Source of the DNA: Cytophagales bacterium
Lineage (GTDB): Bacteria; Bacteroidota; Bacteroidia; Cytophagales; MED-G16
DNA length: 12,087 nucleotides
Reading direction: 5' to 3'
NCBI GenBank assembly: GCA_029940715.1
Contig: JAPYTU010000038.1
Coordinates: 1 to 12,087, forward strand
The translations under genes were made by a program, and so were the position numbers. The notes beneath the pieces were generated by a model, which did no database searches, was not told the origin of the DNA, and worked only from the letters and a program-made list of their open reading frames with translations. Each line of letters starts with the position of its first letter. Positions within the stretch are counted from its first letter, which is position 1. Of this stretch, positions 1-7,681 are shown in pieces.

Positions 1-393
1 AATATTTCCTTTTTCATCTATTAAGAATGTCCATCGTGCTGTACCCATATAATTTTTTCCATACATAGACTTTTCGATCCATGTACCATACTTCATATGA
101 ATACTTTGGTCTTCGTCTGCAATTAAATCAAAAGGTAAATCAAATTTATTAATAAATTTTTGATGTGATTTAGGTGAATCTTTGCTAATTCCTAATATTG
201 TGTATCCATTTTGCTGTAATGTATTATAATTATCTTTTAAGTTGCATGCCTGAGCAGTACATCCTGGTGTATTATCTCTTGGATAAAAATATAAAACTAT
301 TTTTTTACCTATAAAATCAGATAATTTTACTTTATTGCCATTTTGATTTATAGATTCAAAATCAGGCGCTTTATTTCCTATTTTAAGTGCCAT
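1..393 (-). CDS. bcp: Bcp/PrxQ-type thioredoxin-dependent peroxiredoxin (3' end outside window)
   Basis: Cytoplasmic thiol peroxidase of the AhpC/TSA family; by family knowledge it reduces hydrogen peroxide and organic hydroperoxides using thioredoxin. The visible 131 residues begin MALKIGNKAPDF at an ATG (391-393) and stay open to the window edge. The peroxidatic motif is seen as YPRDNTPGCTAQAC: C45 is the peroxidatic cysteine, and C50, five residues on, sits where the resolving cysteine lies in the atypical 2-Cys Bcp/PrxQ group. R120 (GTARWTFLID) fits the conserved active-site arginine. Family members have about 150 residues, so roughly 20 are missing. The start lies two bases after the stop of the M23 peptidase gene, so it is probably the last visible gene of that transcript. 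The family call is secure; the peroxide substrate is not shown by sequence. Confidence 0.95.
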   Translation of the reverse strand, partial: MALKIGNKAPDFESINQNGNKVKLSDFIGKKIVLYFYPRDNTPGCTAQACNLKDNYNTLQQNGYTILGISKDSPKSHQKFINKFDLPFDLIADEDQSIHMKYGTWIEKSMYGKNYMGTARWTFLIDEKGNI

Positions 394-395
394 AT

Positions 396-2243
396 TTATA
401 TATTTATATTATATGAAGTTTTGTTGTTTGCGTTATCATAAACAACAAGTACAAATTTACCTTTAAATGATTGATTAGGATTAAATTTTTTAGAAATTAT
501 GATTTCATTTTTTGAATCATATTCAAAAAGTATCCAATTATTATTGATTTTTCCCTCGTATTTATTAATTCCTGATAGGTCATCTTTAATTCTAATTTTA
601 ATTTGATTTGAATTTATTTTTAGTGGAGTTATTTCTGGACCTATAGTATCATTTAAAATGGTATATTTTGATAAATTATTTGTTTTGAAACTTATACTAT
701 TATCATTATGCCATTTTCCTCCTATAAAACTTTGATCATTTTTTAAAATCTCATAAACATAAGATTTATTTATATCATACTTTTCTTTTGGTATTAAAGT
801 AACTTCAATATTTTTCTTAAAAGTAGATAAATTTTTAAATTCGAAAATTTCACTGTTTTTTTTCACCTTTTTTTTAAAGGATAAAAACAATGTATCAAAT
901 AAACTTATTTTACTTACATTAATAGAAAAATCATTATAATTTTTTTCAAACTTTATTTCTGAAGGAATAATATCAATAAATGATAAGTCAATTACTTTAT
1001 CATTTAAAATAATTTTTGAAGGTAATACTTTAGTTAAATCGATGAGATAAAAATTTTTATCATGTAATGTGTATGAAGGATTTATATTTCTTATAGATTT
1101 ATTAACTTCAATTTCTAAAAAATTTCTATTATTACTAGTTGAGATCTGAATTATATTATCGTAAATTTCAAAGTTTTCATTTGATAAATTAACTTTATTT
1201 TTTAAGTTTTTAGTATTTGAATTATTAATGCTAAATAATATTTCTTGATTATTTTCATAAGAGTCATATATTTTAATTTTAATATTATTTACTTCTTCTT
1301 CATTAATATTTAAAATTCCTGAATGATCATTATTATGAAAATTCAAGACATTTCCATCATCCTGGTATAACTTTATGTATTGTTTTCTGCTTTTTAGAAA
1401 TAAATTAAAATCTATATATTTCGCAACGTTATTAGTCTCATCATAGGTTAAATATTCTATATAGTTGTTAACGACTAGAGTGTCATTAACATATAATTCT
1501 ATTTTTTTAATACCATTTTTGTTAGATGCTCCATCTAGTTTATCATAACACAGAATTGATATTCCAATTCTACCTTTTGCGTTAATATTTTCAATAAAAT
1601 TTTTACCCTTATCACTTAAAACTTGGTATTCAAAAATTCCATATCCATTATTTATTCTTGAGTATTTATCTAAAGTCTTAAAAGTTATTTTTTCAATAGT
1701 TGGTTTTGTATTATCTATTACTTCATTAAATTTTAATTTTAAAGGATCATATACATTGTCTAAACTATCTCTGAGTTCAAAATGAAGGTGTGGCCCACTT
1801 GAAGATCCGGTATTTCCAGAATAAGCTATTACTTCTCCTTTATTTATAAAGAATTTTTTTCCTGGATAAATATTTACTGAAAAATGTTTTGTTCTATATT
1901 GATAATTTGTAACATAGTTATCAATTTTTTCATTAAATATATTTAGATGAGCATAAACAGTTTTTTTACCATCTAAATGTTTTATATATATTGCTTTTCC
2001 ATATCCTGATTCTGAAACTCTTATTCTTTCTATATAACCATTTTCACTTGCGTATACAGGATATCCAGTTTTTCCAAAAGTTTTTATATCAATTCCCATA
2101 TGGAAATGATCTCCTCTTAGTTCACCCATTGTGCCAGACAAATAATTTTGGGAATTAGTATTTATTGGAAAGAGATATTTATTTTGTGAATAAATATTTC
2201 CACAAATAAAACTAAATAATATTAGTGATAAGTAATTTTTCAT
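396..2243 (-). CDS. Secreted M23 (LytM-type) metallopeptidase with long C-terminal beta-rich region
   Basis: Probable periplasmic zinc endopeptidase acting on peptidoglycan cross-bridges or peptides. From an ATG at 2241-2243 it has 615 residues. A TTG two codons upstream is possible, but ATG gives a cleaner signal peptide (hydrophobic L5-I13, likely cleavage near S19/Q20). The M23 core spans about residues 25-165 and is complete: H48-x3-D52 (HFHMGID), H99 (YAHL), and H152-x-H154 (GPHLHFEL), so zinc ligands and catalytic histidines are intact. It is therefore probably active, unlike EnvC-type activators. About 450 residues follow with no motif I recognise. They are rich in alternating beta-strand patterns, and the end (DDLSGINKYEG, VYDNANNKT) resembles bacterial Ig-like folds. 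The whole architecture matches a widespread Bacteroidota M23 family. Its first 32 bases overlap the upstream FAH gene, suggesting translational coupling. Confidence 0.93.
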   Translation of the reverse strand: MKNYLSLILFSFICGNIYSQNKYLFPINTNSQNYLSGTMGELRGDHFHMGIDIKTFGKTGYPVYASENGYIERIRVSESGYGKAIYIKHLDGKKTVYAHLNIFNEKIDNYVTNYQYRTKHFSVNIYPGKKFFINKGEVIAYSGNTGSSSGPHLHFELRDSLDNVYDPLKLKFNEVIDNTKPTIEKITFKTLDKYSRINNGYGIFEYQVLSDKGKNFIENINAKGRIGISILCYDKLDGASNKNGIKKIELYVNDTLVVNNYIEYLTYDETNNVAKYIDFNLFLKSRKQYIKLYQDDGNVLNFHNNDHSGILNINEEEVNNIKIKIYDSYENNQEILFSINNSNTKNLKNKVNLSNENFEIYDNIIQISTSNNRNFLEIEVNKSIRNINPSYTLHDKNFYLIDLTKVLPSKIILNDKVIDLSFIDIIPSEIKFEKNYNDFSINVSKISLFDTLFLSFKKKVKKNSEIFEFKNLSTFKKNIEVTLIPKEKYDINKSYVYEILKNDQSFIGGKWHNDNSISFKTNNLSKYTILNDTIGPEITPLKINSNQIKIRIKDDLSGINKYEGKINNNWILFEYDSKNEIIISKKFNPNQSFKGKFVLVVYDNANNKTSYNINI

Positions 2244-2820
2244 TTTCAATATATGCTTCTAGTTTATCTCCTATATTTACTGGACCTACACCTTTAGGTG
2301 TTCCTGTAAATATTAGATCTCCTTTATTTAATGTCACATACTTTGATATGTAATGTATTAAGAAGTCTATTTTATAAATCATTAATTTAGAATTTACGTT
2401 TTGAACTTCTTTTTTATTTTTGTAGAGGGAAAAATTTAAATTATCTATATTTTTAAAAAAGTTAATTTTTTTCAATTTAGAAATTGAGGCAGAATTATCA
2501 AAACCTTTAGATAAATCCCAAGGTAGTCTTTCTTCTTTAGCTTTAGATTGAATGTCTCTTGCTGTAAAATCAATTCCAATAGCAATGCTTTCTATGTGGC
2601 TTTTAGCATTTATTTTTTTAATATTTTTTCCTTCTTTATTTATTTTAAATACAAGTTCGACTTCATAATGTAAATTATTTGTTATAGAAGGATATTTGAG
2701 TTGATTACTTTCATTTAAAGAAGTCTCTGGTTTAAAAAAAATTACAGGATTTTCAGGAATAGTATTGTTTAATTCTTTTATATGATCAACATAATTTCTA
2801 CCTACACATATAATTTTCAT
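2212..2820 (-). CDS. Fumarylacetoacetate hydrolase-family protein (acylpyruvase/oxaloacetate decarboxylase type)
   Basis: Cytoplasmic Mg/Mn-dependent FAH-fold enzyme of 202 residues, the size of the short single-domain group that includes YcgM and FAHD1. Seen in order: GRNYVDHIKELNN (7-19), FFKPETSL (28-35), metal-binding H51-x-E53-x-E55 (HYEVELVF), D84 in GIDFTARDIQ as the third metal ligand, the LPWDLSKGFDNSA stretch (99-111), and the signature FTGTPKGVGPV (171-181). All expected metal ligands are present. Known members hydrolyse acylpyruvates or decarboxylate oxaloacetate; the sequence does not decide which. It begins at an ATG four bases after the mtaB stop, and its last 32 bases overlap the M23 peptidase gene. 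A housekeeping role in clearing oxaloacetate or acylpyruvate by-products is inference. Confidence 0.92.
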   Translation of the reverse strand: MKIICVGRNYVDHIKELNNTIPENPVIFFKPETSLNESNQLKYPSITNNLHYEVELVFKINKEGKNIKKINAKSHIESIAIGIDFTARDIQSKAKEERLPWDLSKGFDNSASISKLKKINFFKNIDNLNFSLYKNKKEVQNVNSKLMIYKIDFLIHYISKYVTLNKGDLIFTGTPKGVGPVNIGDKLEAYIENEKLLITNII

Positions 2821-2824
2821 TTTT

Positions 2825-4111
2825 TTATATTAAATCTCCAATAACTGTTAAATCGTTGGTAGTTTTTCTTAGTCTTACAGACTTAATTTTACCAATTATA
2901 TTATCATTATATGGTACTTTTACTTTTATATAATTTTCAGTAAAGCCATTAACCCAATCATTTTTTTTACCTTTTTCAAATAAAACACTTTTTTTTAACC
3001 CTATGTTTTTATCATAAAAAAATCTTTTTTTCTTATCAGATAATATTCTTAACATTTTTGATCTTAAAGCTTTTTCATTTGTAGGTATTTTATTTTTCAT
3101 TATATCAGCTCTTGTATTAACTCTTTCAGAATATGGAAAAACATGAAGATAATTAATACTTAAATTATTTATAAACTTATACGTTTCTTTAAAATCTGAT
3201 TTAGATTCACCAGGGAATCCAACAATTACATCACCTCCAATGCATGCATCTGGCATTAGAGATTTTATTTTTTTTACTTTTTTTTCATATAATTCTTTTG
3301 TATATCTTCTTGACATATCTTTTAGTATTTTGTTATTTCCAGATTGTAATGGCATATGAAAATGATTTAAAAACTTATTTGATTTAGAAATTACCTTAAT
3401 TATTTTATCATTTAAAAGGTTAGGTTCTATTGATGATATTCTAAATCTAATTTTTTTATTAATTTTTTCAATTGCTATTATTAAATCTGTAAATGATTCT
3501 TTTCTTTTACCATTAACAATTCCAAAATCACCAATGTTAATACCACTTAAAACTATTTCTTTTGATCCTTTTGAAATTAATTTATTTATTTTATTTAATA
3601 CTTCATTAATAGTATTAGATCTACTTTTTCCTCTAGCTAATGGAATTGTGCAGAAAGAACATCCATAATTACAGCCATCTTGAATTTTAAGAAAAGCCCT
3701 AGTCCTTTCGTTAATAGAGTAGGTTGCATTAAATTTTGTTATTCCATTTATTTTTGAATGTAATATTTTCTCTTTTTTATCATTGAAATAATTACTTATT
3801 TCAAATTTTTCTTTCATTCCAAGTACTAGGTTTACACCATTGATTTGAGAAATTTCTTTAGGTTTTAATTGTGCATAACATCCAATTATATCTATTTCTG
3901 TTTTTGGGGATTTATTTTTAATTTTTTTTATTAATTCTTTACATTTTTTATCAGCATTTTCAGTGACTGAGCATGTGTTTATAATTACTTTGTTTGGATT
4001 ATCATTTATAGGAATTTTTTTATATCCTTTCTGTTTGAATTTTCTTTCTATAGTTGATGTTTCAGAAAAGTTAAGTTTACATCCAAATGTGTGAAATGCT
4101 ACTGTATTCAT
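2825..4111 (-). CDS. mtaB: tRNA t6A37 C2-methylthiotransferase MtaB
   Basis: Radical-SAM enzyme that adds a methylthio group to N6-threonylcarbamoyladenosine at position 37 of tRNAs reading ANN codons, giving ms2t6A. The 428 residues show the three-part methylthiotransferase layout. The N-terminal domain carries cluster cysteines C11 (TFGCKLN), C47 (INTCSVT) and C78 (IIGCYAQ). The radical-SAM core has C147-x3-C151-x2-C154 (DGCNYGCSFCTIP), followed by LSGINIGDFG and GGDVIVGFPGES. A short TRAM-like domain fills about the last 55 residues. The start VAFHTFGCKLNFSETST is characteristic of MtaB rather than MiaB or RimO. The ATG is two bases after the stop of the barrel gene, so it is probably co-transcribed. 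ms2t6A supports accurate decoding of AAA lysine codons, which are abundant in this A+T-rich genome. Confidence 0.96.
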   Translation of the reverse strand: MNTVAFHTFGCKLNFSETSTIERKFKQKGYKKIPINDNPNKVIINTCSVTENADKKCKELIKKIKNKSPKTEIDIIGCYAQLKPKEISQINGVNLVLGMKEKFEISNYFNDKKEKILHSKINGITKFNATYSINERTRAFLKIQDGCNYGCSFCTIPLARGKSRSNTINEVLNKINKLISKGSKEIVLSGINIGDFGIVNGKRKESFTDLIIAIEKINKKIRFRISSIEPNLLNDKIIKVISKSNKFLNHFHMPLQSGNNKILKDMSRRYTKELYEKKVKKIKSLMPDACIGGDVIVGFPGESKSDFKETYKFINNLSINYLHVFPYSERVNTRADIMKNKIPTNEKALRSKMLRILSDKKKRFFYDKNIGLKKSVLFEKGKKNDWVNGFTENYIKVKVPYNDNIIGKIKSVRLRKTTNDLTVIGDLI

Positions 4112-4113
4112 AA

Positions 4114-5532
4114 TTAAAAATCAGCCCCTAAATTAATAGAAAAATTCAGTTCTTTATTTGAATTTCTTGATAATTCAGTTGTAATGGATAAATTTTTAAT
4201 AGTTACTAAATCAAGACCTACACCAAAACTGTGAAGATATTTGTTGTTTAGATTGATAGGGTGTTGTTTATTAGAATATTCCCATACATACCCAGAGTCA
4301 AAAAACATTTTTAAATAAATGTTTATAGGAATGTTTTTAAATTTTCTGAATTCCATTTTTTCTATATTAAAATTTTTAGAAGCAATTCTTTTTTTGAATG
4401 TATTTTTATAAATGAAGTTTGAATGGCCATGAATTAAGTATTTTTCATAACCTCTTAATTGATCAGTATTTTCATAAAGATAATATGGTTGATTTTTACT
4501 ACTAAAATATGATGATAGATTAAAAGAGTAATAAAATTGTTTTTTAAATTCAAAATATTTTGAGTAATAGATACTTGCTTTCCATTTTTTTATATCATTA
4601 AAAATACCTATTCCAGTCTTTTCAATTTGAACATTTAATCGAAATCCATTTAATGGGTAGTTTTTAATATCTCTAAAATCTCTATCAAATTCGTAATTTA
4701 TATTAAATGAATTTTTTATTCTATTTCCATAAAAATAATTGTCATTTATAAGTGATAATGTATCATTCAAAATAATATTATTATACTCTAGTTCAAAATA
4801 ATGATAATTATAGAATGACTCCCTATGAGAATATTCTATTGATGTTGAAAATTCTTTTAATAATGAGTTTTTTGATTGATAAAAAATAGGAATATAATTA
4901 ATTGAATTGTATTCTAAATGATTGTAGTCTGTATAATCAAATCCAATATAAAGACCTCCTTTTTGTTTTTTTGTTATATATGGTATATAGTAAGAAGTTT
5001 GAAATTGTTTAATAAAACCCAACCTTAATAATACTTCAAATTCATCAGCTCTTCCACTGATATTATAATGAGCAAATCCTAATCCATAGTTTATTCTATT
5101 AAATTCATGATTAAAGTTTTCCCACCAATCGTTAAAATTTCTATCAGAAAGTTCAAAAATTATAATTGGTATCCAATAAATAGATTCAAGTACATTTATT
5201 ATTATAATTACGTGATTTTCTTTAATTATTTCTATTTTAAATTCTACTTCATAGAAAAGATTTGTATTTATAACTTTTCTTTTGTCTTCTTCTATAGTAG
5301 AAATAAATTTATCTTTAGATATTATAATGCCTTCTTTAAGAGTTAATTCACGAAGAATTATATTTTCTTTAGTTTTATTATTTCCCAATATTTTAATTTT
5401 ATCAATTATTATATTTGATGATTGATTTAATTTTAAATTATCAATTGAAGTTGTATCTGATTTTGCTAAAAGCTTATTGAAATTAATAAATATAGTGAGA
5501 AGTAATAAAGATAGAATTATAATATTTTTCAT
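4114..5532 (-). CDS. Omp85-superfamily outer-membrane protein with a single POTRA domain (BamA/TamA-like)
   Basis: Probable outer-membrane beta-barrel of 472 residues. A signal peptide (hydrophobic I4-F16, possible cleavage after LLA at about residue 23) is followed by one POTRA-like domain, about residues 41-116 (IIIDKIKILGNNKTKENIILREL ending INVLES). The rest alternates aromatic-rich strands typical of a 16-strand barrel. Two hallmarks of the surface-antigen domain are visible: LRGYE at 359-363, equivalent to the conserved VRGF/Y loop-6 motif, and FFDSGYVW at 410-417. The last residue is phenylalanine, the usual C-terminal insertion signal. True BamA has several POTRA domains (five in E. 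coli) and is much longer, so this is an accessory Omp85 protein. Its cargo is unknown; the FhaC/TpsB secretion group is a possible alternative but usually has two POTRAs. It is the first gene of the minus-strand cluster. Confidence 0.85.
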   Translation of the reverse strand: MKNIIILSLLLLTIFINFNKLLAKSDTTSIDNLKLNQSSNIIIDKIKILGNNKTKENIILRELTLKEGIIISKDKFISTIEEDKRKVINTNLFYEVEFKIEIIKENHVIIIINVLESIYWIPIIIFELSDRNFNDWWENFNHEFNRINYGLGFAHYNISGRADEFEVLLRLGFIKQFQTSYYIPYITKKQKGGLYIGFDYTDYNHLEYNSINYIPIFYQSKNSLLKEFSTSIEYSHRESFYNYHYFELEYNNIILNDTLSLINDNYFYGNRIKNSFNINYEFDRDFRDIKNYPLNGFRLNVQIEKTGIGIFNDIKKWKASIYYSKYFEFKKQFYYSFNLSSYFSSKNQPYYLYENTDQLRGYEKYLIHGHSNFIYKNTFKKRIASKNFNIEKMEFRKFKNIPINIYLKMFFDSGYVWEYSNKQHPINLNNKYLHSFGVGLDLVTIKNLSITTELSRNSNKELNFSINLGADF

Positions 5533-5566
5533 TATTTTTATAAAGTGTAAATATATTATTTAATCA
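5533..5566. promoter_or_regulatory. 34-base divergent intergenic region between the barrel gene and yidD
   Basis: Start codons face away from each other across only 34 bases, so both promoters must lie here or run into the opposite coding sequence. On the minus strand, TATATTTA (5548-5555) differs from the Bacteroidota -7 box TAnnTTTG by its last base. On the plus strand, TATTTTTA (5533-5540) and TATTTTTC (5523-5530) differ likewise. No convincing TTTG -33 element sits at the right distance for any of them. In such A+T-rich DNA these near-matches may be chance. Confidence 0.3.
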
Positions 5567-5782
5567 ATGAATATTAGGAAATTATTTATAGTACCTATTT
5601 TGTTTTATCAGTATTTAATTTCACCAATTTTTCCACGATCTTGTAGGTTTGAACCTACATGTTCAGAGTATTCTAAACAAGCAATTTTAAAGTATGGTTT
5701 TTTTTATGGAACTTTTTTGGGTATAAAAAGAATATTAAGATGTCATCCATGGGGTGGAAGTGGTAATGATCCACTAAAGTAG
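5567..5782 (+). CDS. yidD: Membrane protein insertion efficiency factor YidD
   Basis: Small inner-membrane-associated protein that assists YidC/Sec-dependent insertion of membrane proteins in organisms where it has been studied. At 71 residues it has the normal family length. The family signature is complete: FYQYLISP (13-20), then CRFEPTCSEY (26-35), and RCHPWGGSGNDPL (58-70). Cysteines C26, C32 and C59 are all present. The N-terminal hydrophobic stretch (about 6-22) suits an amphipathic or membrane-associated helix. The start is an ATG. In many bacteria yidD sits with rpmH-rnpA-yidC; here it stands alone, diverging from the barrel gene and ending one base short of the nadE stop. An 18-base inverted repeat covers codons 26-31. 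Confidence 0.95.
   Translation: MNIRKLFIVPILFYQYLISPIFPRSCRFEPTCSEYSKQAILKYGFFYGTFLGIKRILRCHPWGGSGNDPLK
5642..5659. repeat. 18-base inverted repeat (8-2-8) inside yidD
   Basis: TGTAGGTTTGAACCTACA is two perfect 8-base complementary arms around TG. It coincides exactly with yidD codons 26-31 (CRFEPT), the family's conserved motif, so protein constraint may create it by accident. In RNA it could form a 7-pair stem with a UUGA loop. Its half-site resembles the one at 10575-10592. Confidence 0.5.
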
Positions 5783-5783
5783 T

Positions 5784-7622
5784 TTATAATTCTTCTATTT
5801 CTTGCTTAAAATTACTGGATAATATTGGAAATCTATACCATGTTGATGCATCAAGACTATAATCGTCAAAGTGAAAGCTAGGTGCAGTTCTTTCTCTTTT
5901 CCATTGATTTTTTCCTAGAAGGTTAAAAAATTTTTTTATGTACTTTTTTAGTTTATTATCCGTATATATTTTTTCTTTTTTAATTTTATCATAAATATTT
6001 TTTGGACTCAACCTTTCTTTAATTGCATACCTTTCAATTCTTGATAAAATAGAATAAGGCATAAGATCATCTTCATCTTTTTGGTTAAATTTTTTAGGTT
6101 TTAACTCGGCACTTGGTTCAAGATTTAATACATTATTTAAACAGTTGTAATTATATTTTTCCTTTAGGTAAATAAGTAATTTTTTAATAAATACCTTATC
6201 AATTCCTGCAATAGGAGATACTGATCCACTTGTATCTCCATCCATCGTTGAATATCCAACAGCACTTTCACTTCTATTTGAGGTTGATAGAAGAATCCTA
6301 TTATTTGTATTAGCAATAAACCATATAAAAGGAGATCGTACTCTTGCTTGAACATTTTGTAATGCTATGTTATCATTTTCCCAATTGTATTTTTTATTAG
6401 TAGCTTTTGAAATTTTATTAATAATACTTTTTACTTCTTCATTTATAGACCATTTAAAATGAGTAGATGATATGAATTGAGCTAGTTTTTTGGCTGATAA
6501 TTCAGTAGCTAAAGATGAGTTTTTAGATTTTTGGTAAACAGTAATAAGTATATTTTTCATTATTGTATTTATCGAATAATAATCTTTTTGAAGATTTTTT
6601 AAATTTAGCTTTTTAATAACTCCTTTTTCACCAAGTTCAAGCATTGCTCTTCTAATCATCTCATAAACTAATATTACTGTACATGATGAATCTGCTCCAC
6701 CACTTAAAGAGACCGTGAAACCATTGCATTTACTTTTAATATTATAATCAAATAGAGCAAGAGATGCTGCATTAATAAATTCTTCAAAAATATTTGTTTT
6801 TGAATCAACAAATTTTGTTGATGTCTTTTCTAAATCTATATCATAGATATTACTAATAACATTTTTAAATGAAAATCTTTTGCTTATATGAAGAAGTTTT
6901 CCTTTTTGAGCAAGGATAGTATCGCCTTCAAAAATTGATTTTCCAGATTCATTTCCTAAAAGGTTGCAAGAGATATATGTGCAATCATATTTTTTTGAGC
7001 TATCTATTACTTGATTTTTTCTAAAGTCAAACTTTTTAAATGCATAGTGACTAGCTATGGGGTTTAAAATTAATAAGTGTTTTTTATTTATTTTTATAAA
7101 ATTTGCAGGTCTTTCTTTATCCCATGAATCTCTACAAATTTCAAAACCAATTGTTAAATCTTTATTGTATTCATATTGAATTGTACCTATTGGTACTTTA
7201 TTTCCATTAAAAAATATTTCTTTTTTTTCTCCTAAATTCCAAGGATCAAACCATCTTTTTTCATAGTGGATTCCATCGTTTGGAAGATTGCTTTTTACAA
7301 AAAAACTTTTAATTTCTTTATTATTTATTATACAGCAAGTATTGTATGTTTTGTTTTTATAATGAAGAGGAAGTCCTACAATAACTGTAATTTGATTACA
7401 TAACTTTTGAATTTTAATTAATTCTAATTTTGCTTTTTCAATGACCCAATTAGTGAAAAACAAATCCTGACAACCATATCCCGTGATTGATAATTCAGGT
7501 AAACATAGAACTTTAACTTTATTTTTTATTGATTCTAAAATACTTGTTTTAATATTAGAATAATTTTTATCCCAGTCTAAGGGTATTTGATTTAAATTAG
7601 AGCTAGCAATTTTTATGTTCAA
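5784..7622 (-). CDS. nadE: Glutamine-dependent NAD+ synthetase
   Basis: Final step of NAD biosynthesis: nicotinic acid adenine dinucleotide + glutamine + ATP gives NAD+. The 612 residues hold both activities. The N-terminal nitrilase-fold glutaminase (about 1-270) has the triad E43 (LPELSITGYG), K110 (FFVKSNLP) and C163 (FEICRDSW). The C-terminal synthetase has the ATP-pyrophosphatase P-loop SLSGGADSS (305-313) and the conserved STSNRSESAVGYSTMDGD segment (446-463). The start is TTG at 7620-7622. An in-frame stop lies at 7647-7649 with no ATG, GTG or other TTG between, and the N-terminal pattern IKIASSNLNQIPLDW starts where homologues start, so TTG is the best choice. It lies 34 bases after rnc and converges on yidD with one base between stops. 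It may be read from acpP and from its own promoter at the end of rnc. Confidence 0.95.
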   Translation of the reverse strand: MNIKIASSNLNQIPLDWDKNYSNIKTSILESIKNKVKVLCLPELSITGYGCQDLFFTNWVIEKAKLELIKIQKLCNQITVIVGLPLHYKNKTYNTCCIINNKEIKSFFVKSNLPNDGIHYEKRWFDPWNLGEKKEIFFNGNKVPIGTIQYEYNKDLTIGFEICRDSWDKERPANFIKINKKHLLILNPIASHYAFKKFDFRKNQVIDSSKKYDCTYISCNLLGNESGKSIFEGDTILAQKGKLLHISKRFSFKNVISNIYDIDLEKTSTKFVDSKTNIFEEFINAASLALFDYNIKSKCNGFTVSLSGGADSSCTVILVYEMIRRAMLELGEKGVIKKLNLKNLQKDYYSINTIMKNILITVYQKSKNSSLATELSAKKLAQFISSTHFKWSINEEVKSIINKISKATNKKYNWENDNIALQNVQARVRSPFIWFIANTNNRILLSTSNRSESAVGYSTMDGDTSGSVSPIAGIDKVFIKKLLIYLKEKYNYNCLNNVLNLEPSAELKPKKFNQKDEDDLMPYSILSRIERYAIKERLSPKNIYDKIKKEKIYTDNKLKKYIKKFFNLLGKNQWKRERTAPSFHFDDYSLDASTWYRFPILSSNFKQEIEEL

Positions 7623-7651
7623 AGTTTGTATAAAGTTATGTTTTACTTATA

Positions 7652-7681
7652 CAAAATTACACTAACTCAAGTTTATCACAA
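7652..7681 (-). promoter_or_regulatory. Candidate Bacteroidota-type promoter for nadE
   Basis: On the minus strand TAATTTTG (7652-7659) matches the -7 consensus TAnnTTTG at every fixed position. TTG (7679-7681) lies 19 bases upstream as the -33 element. The -7 box overlaps the rnc stop codon. Transcription would begin around 7645-7648, leaving a leader of about 25 bases before the nadE TTG. This would let nadE be expressed apart from acpP-fabF-rnc. No start site has been mapped. Confidence 0.45.

Noticed and set aside
2244..2249. TTG start two codons upstream for the M23 peptidase
   Set aside because: The ATG at 2241-2243 gives the usual short charged start of a signal peptide and needs no rare start codon.
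5107..5346. 79-codon plus-strand frame inside the barrel gene
   Set aside because: It is antisense to a gene with clear domain motifs, and its composition (F, Y, I, N, K) is what reversed A+T-rich code produces.
5759..5775. Possible terminator hairpin AGTGG/CCACT at the yidD-nadE junction
   Set aside because: The stem has five pairs, lies inside the last yidD codons and is not followed by a clean T-run on either strand.
6164..6355. 63-codon minus-strand frame inside nadE
   Set aside because: It overlaps the conserved synthetase region of nadE in another frame and shows no motif.
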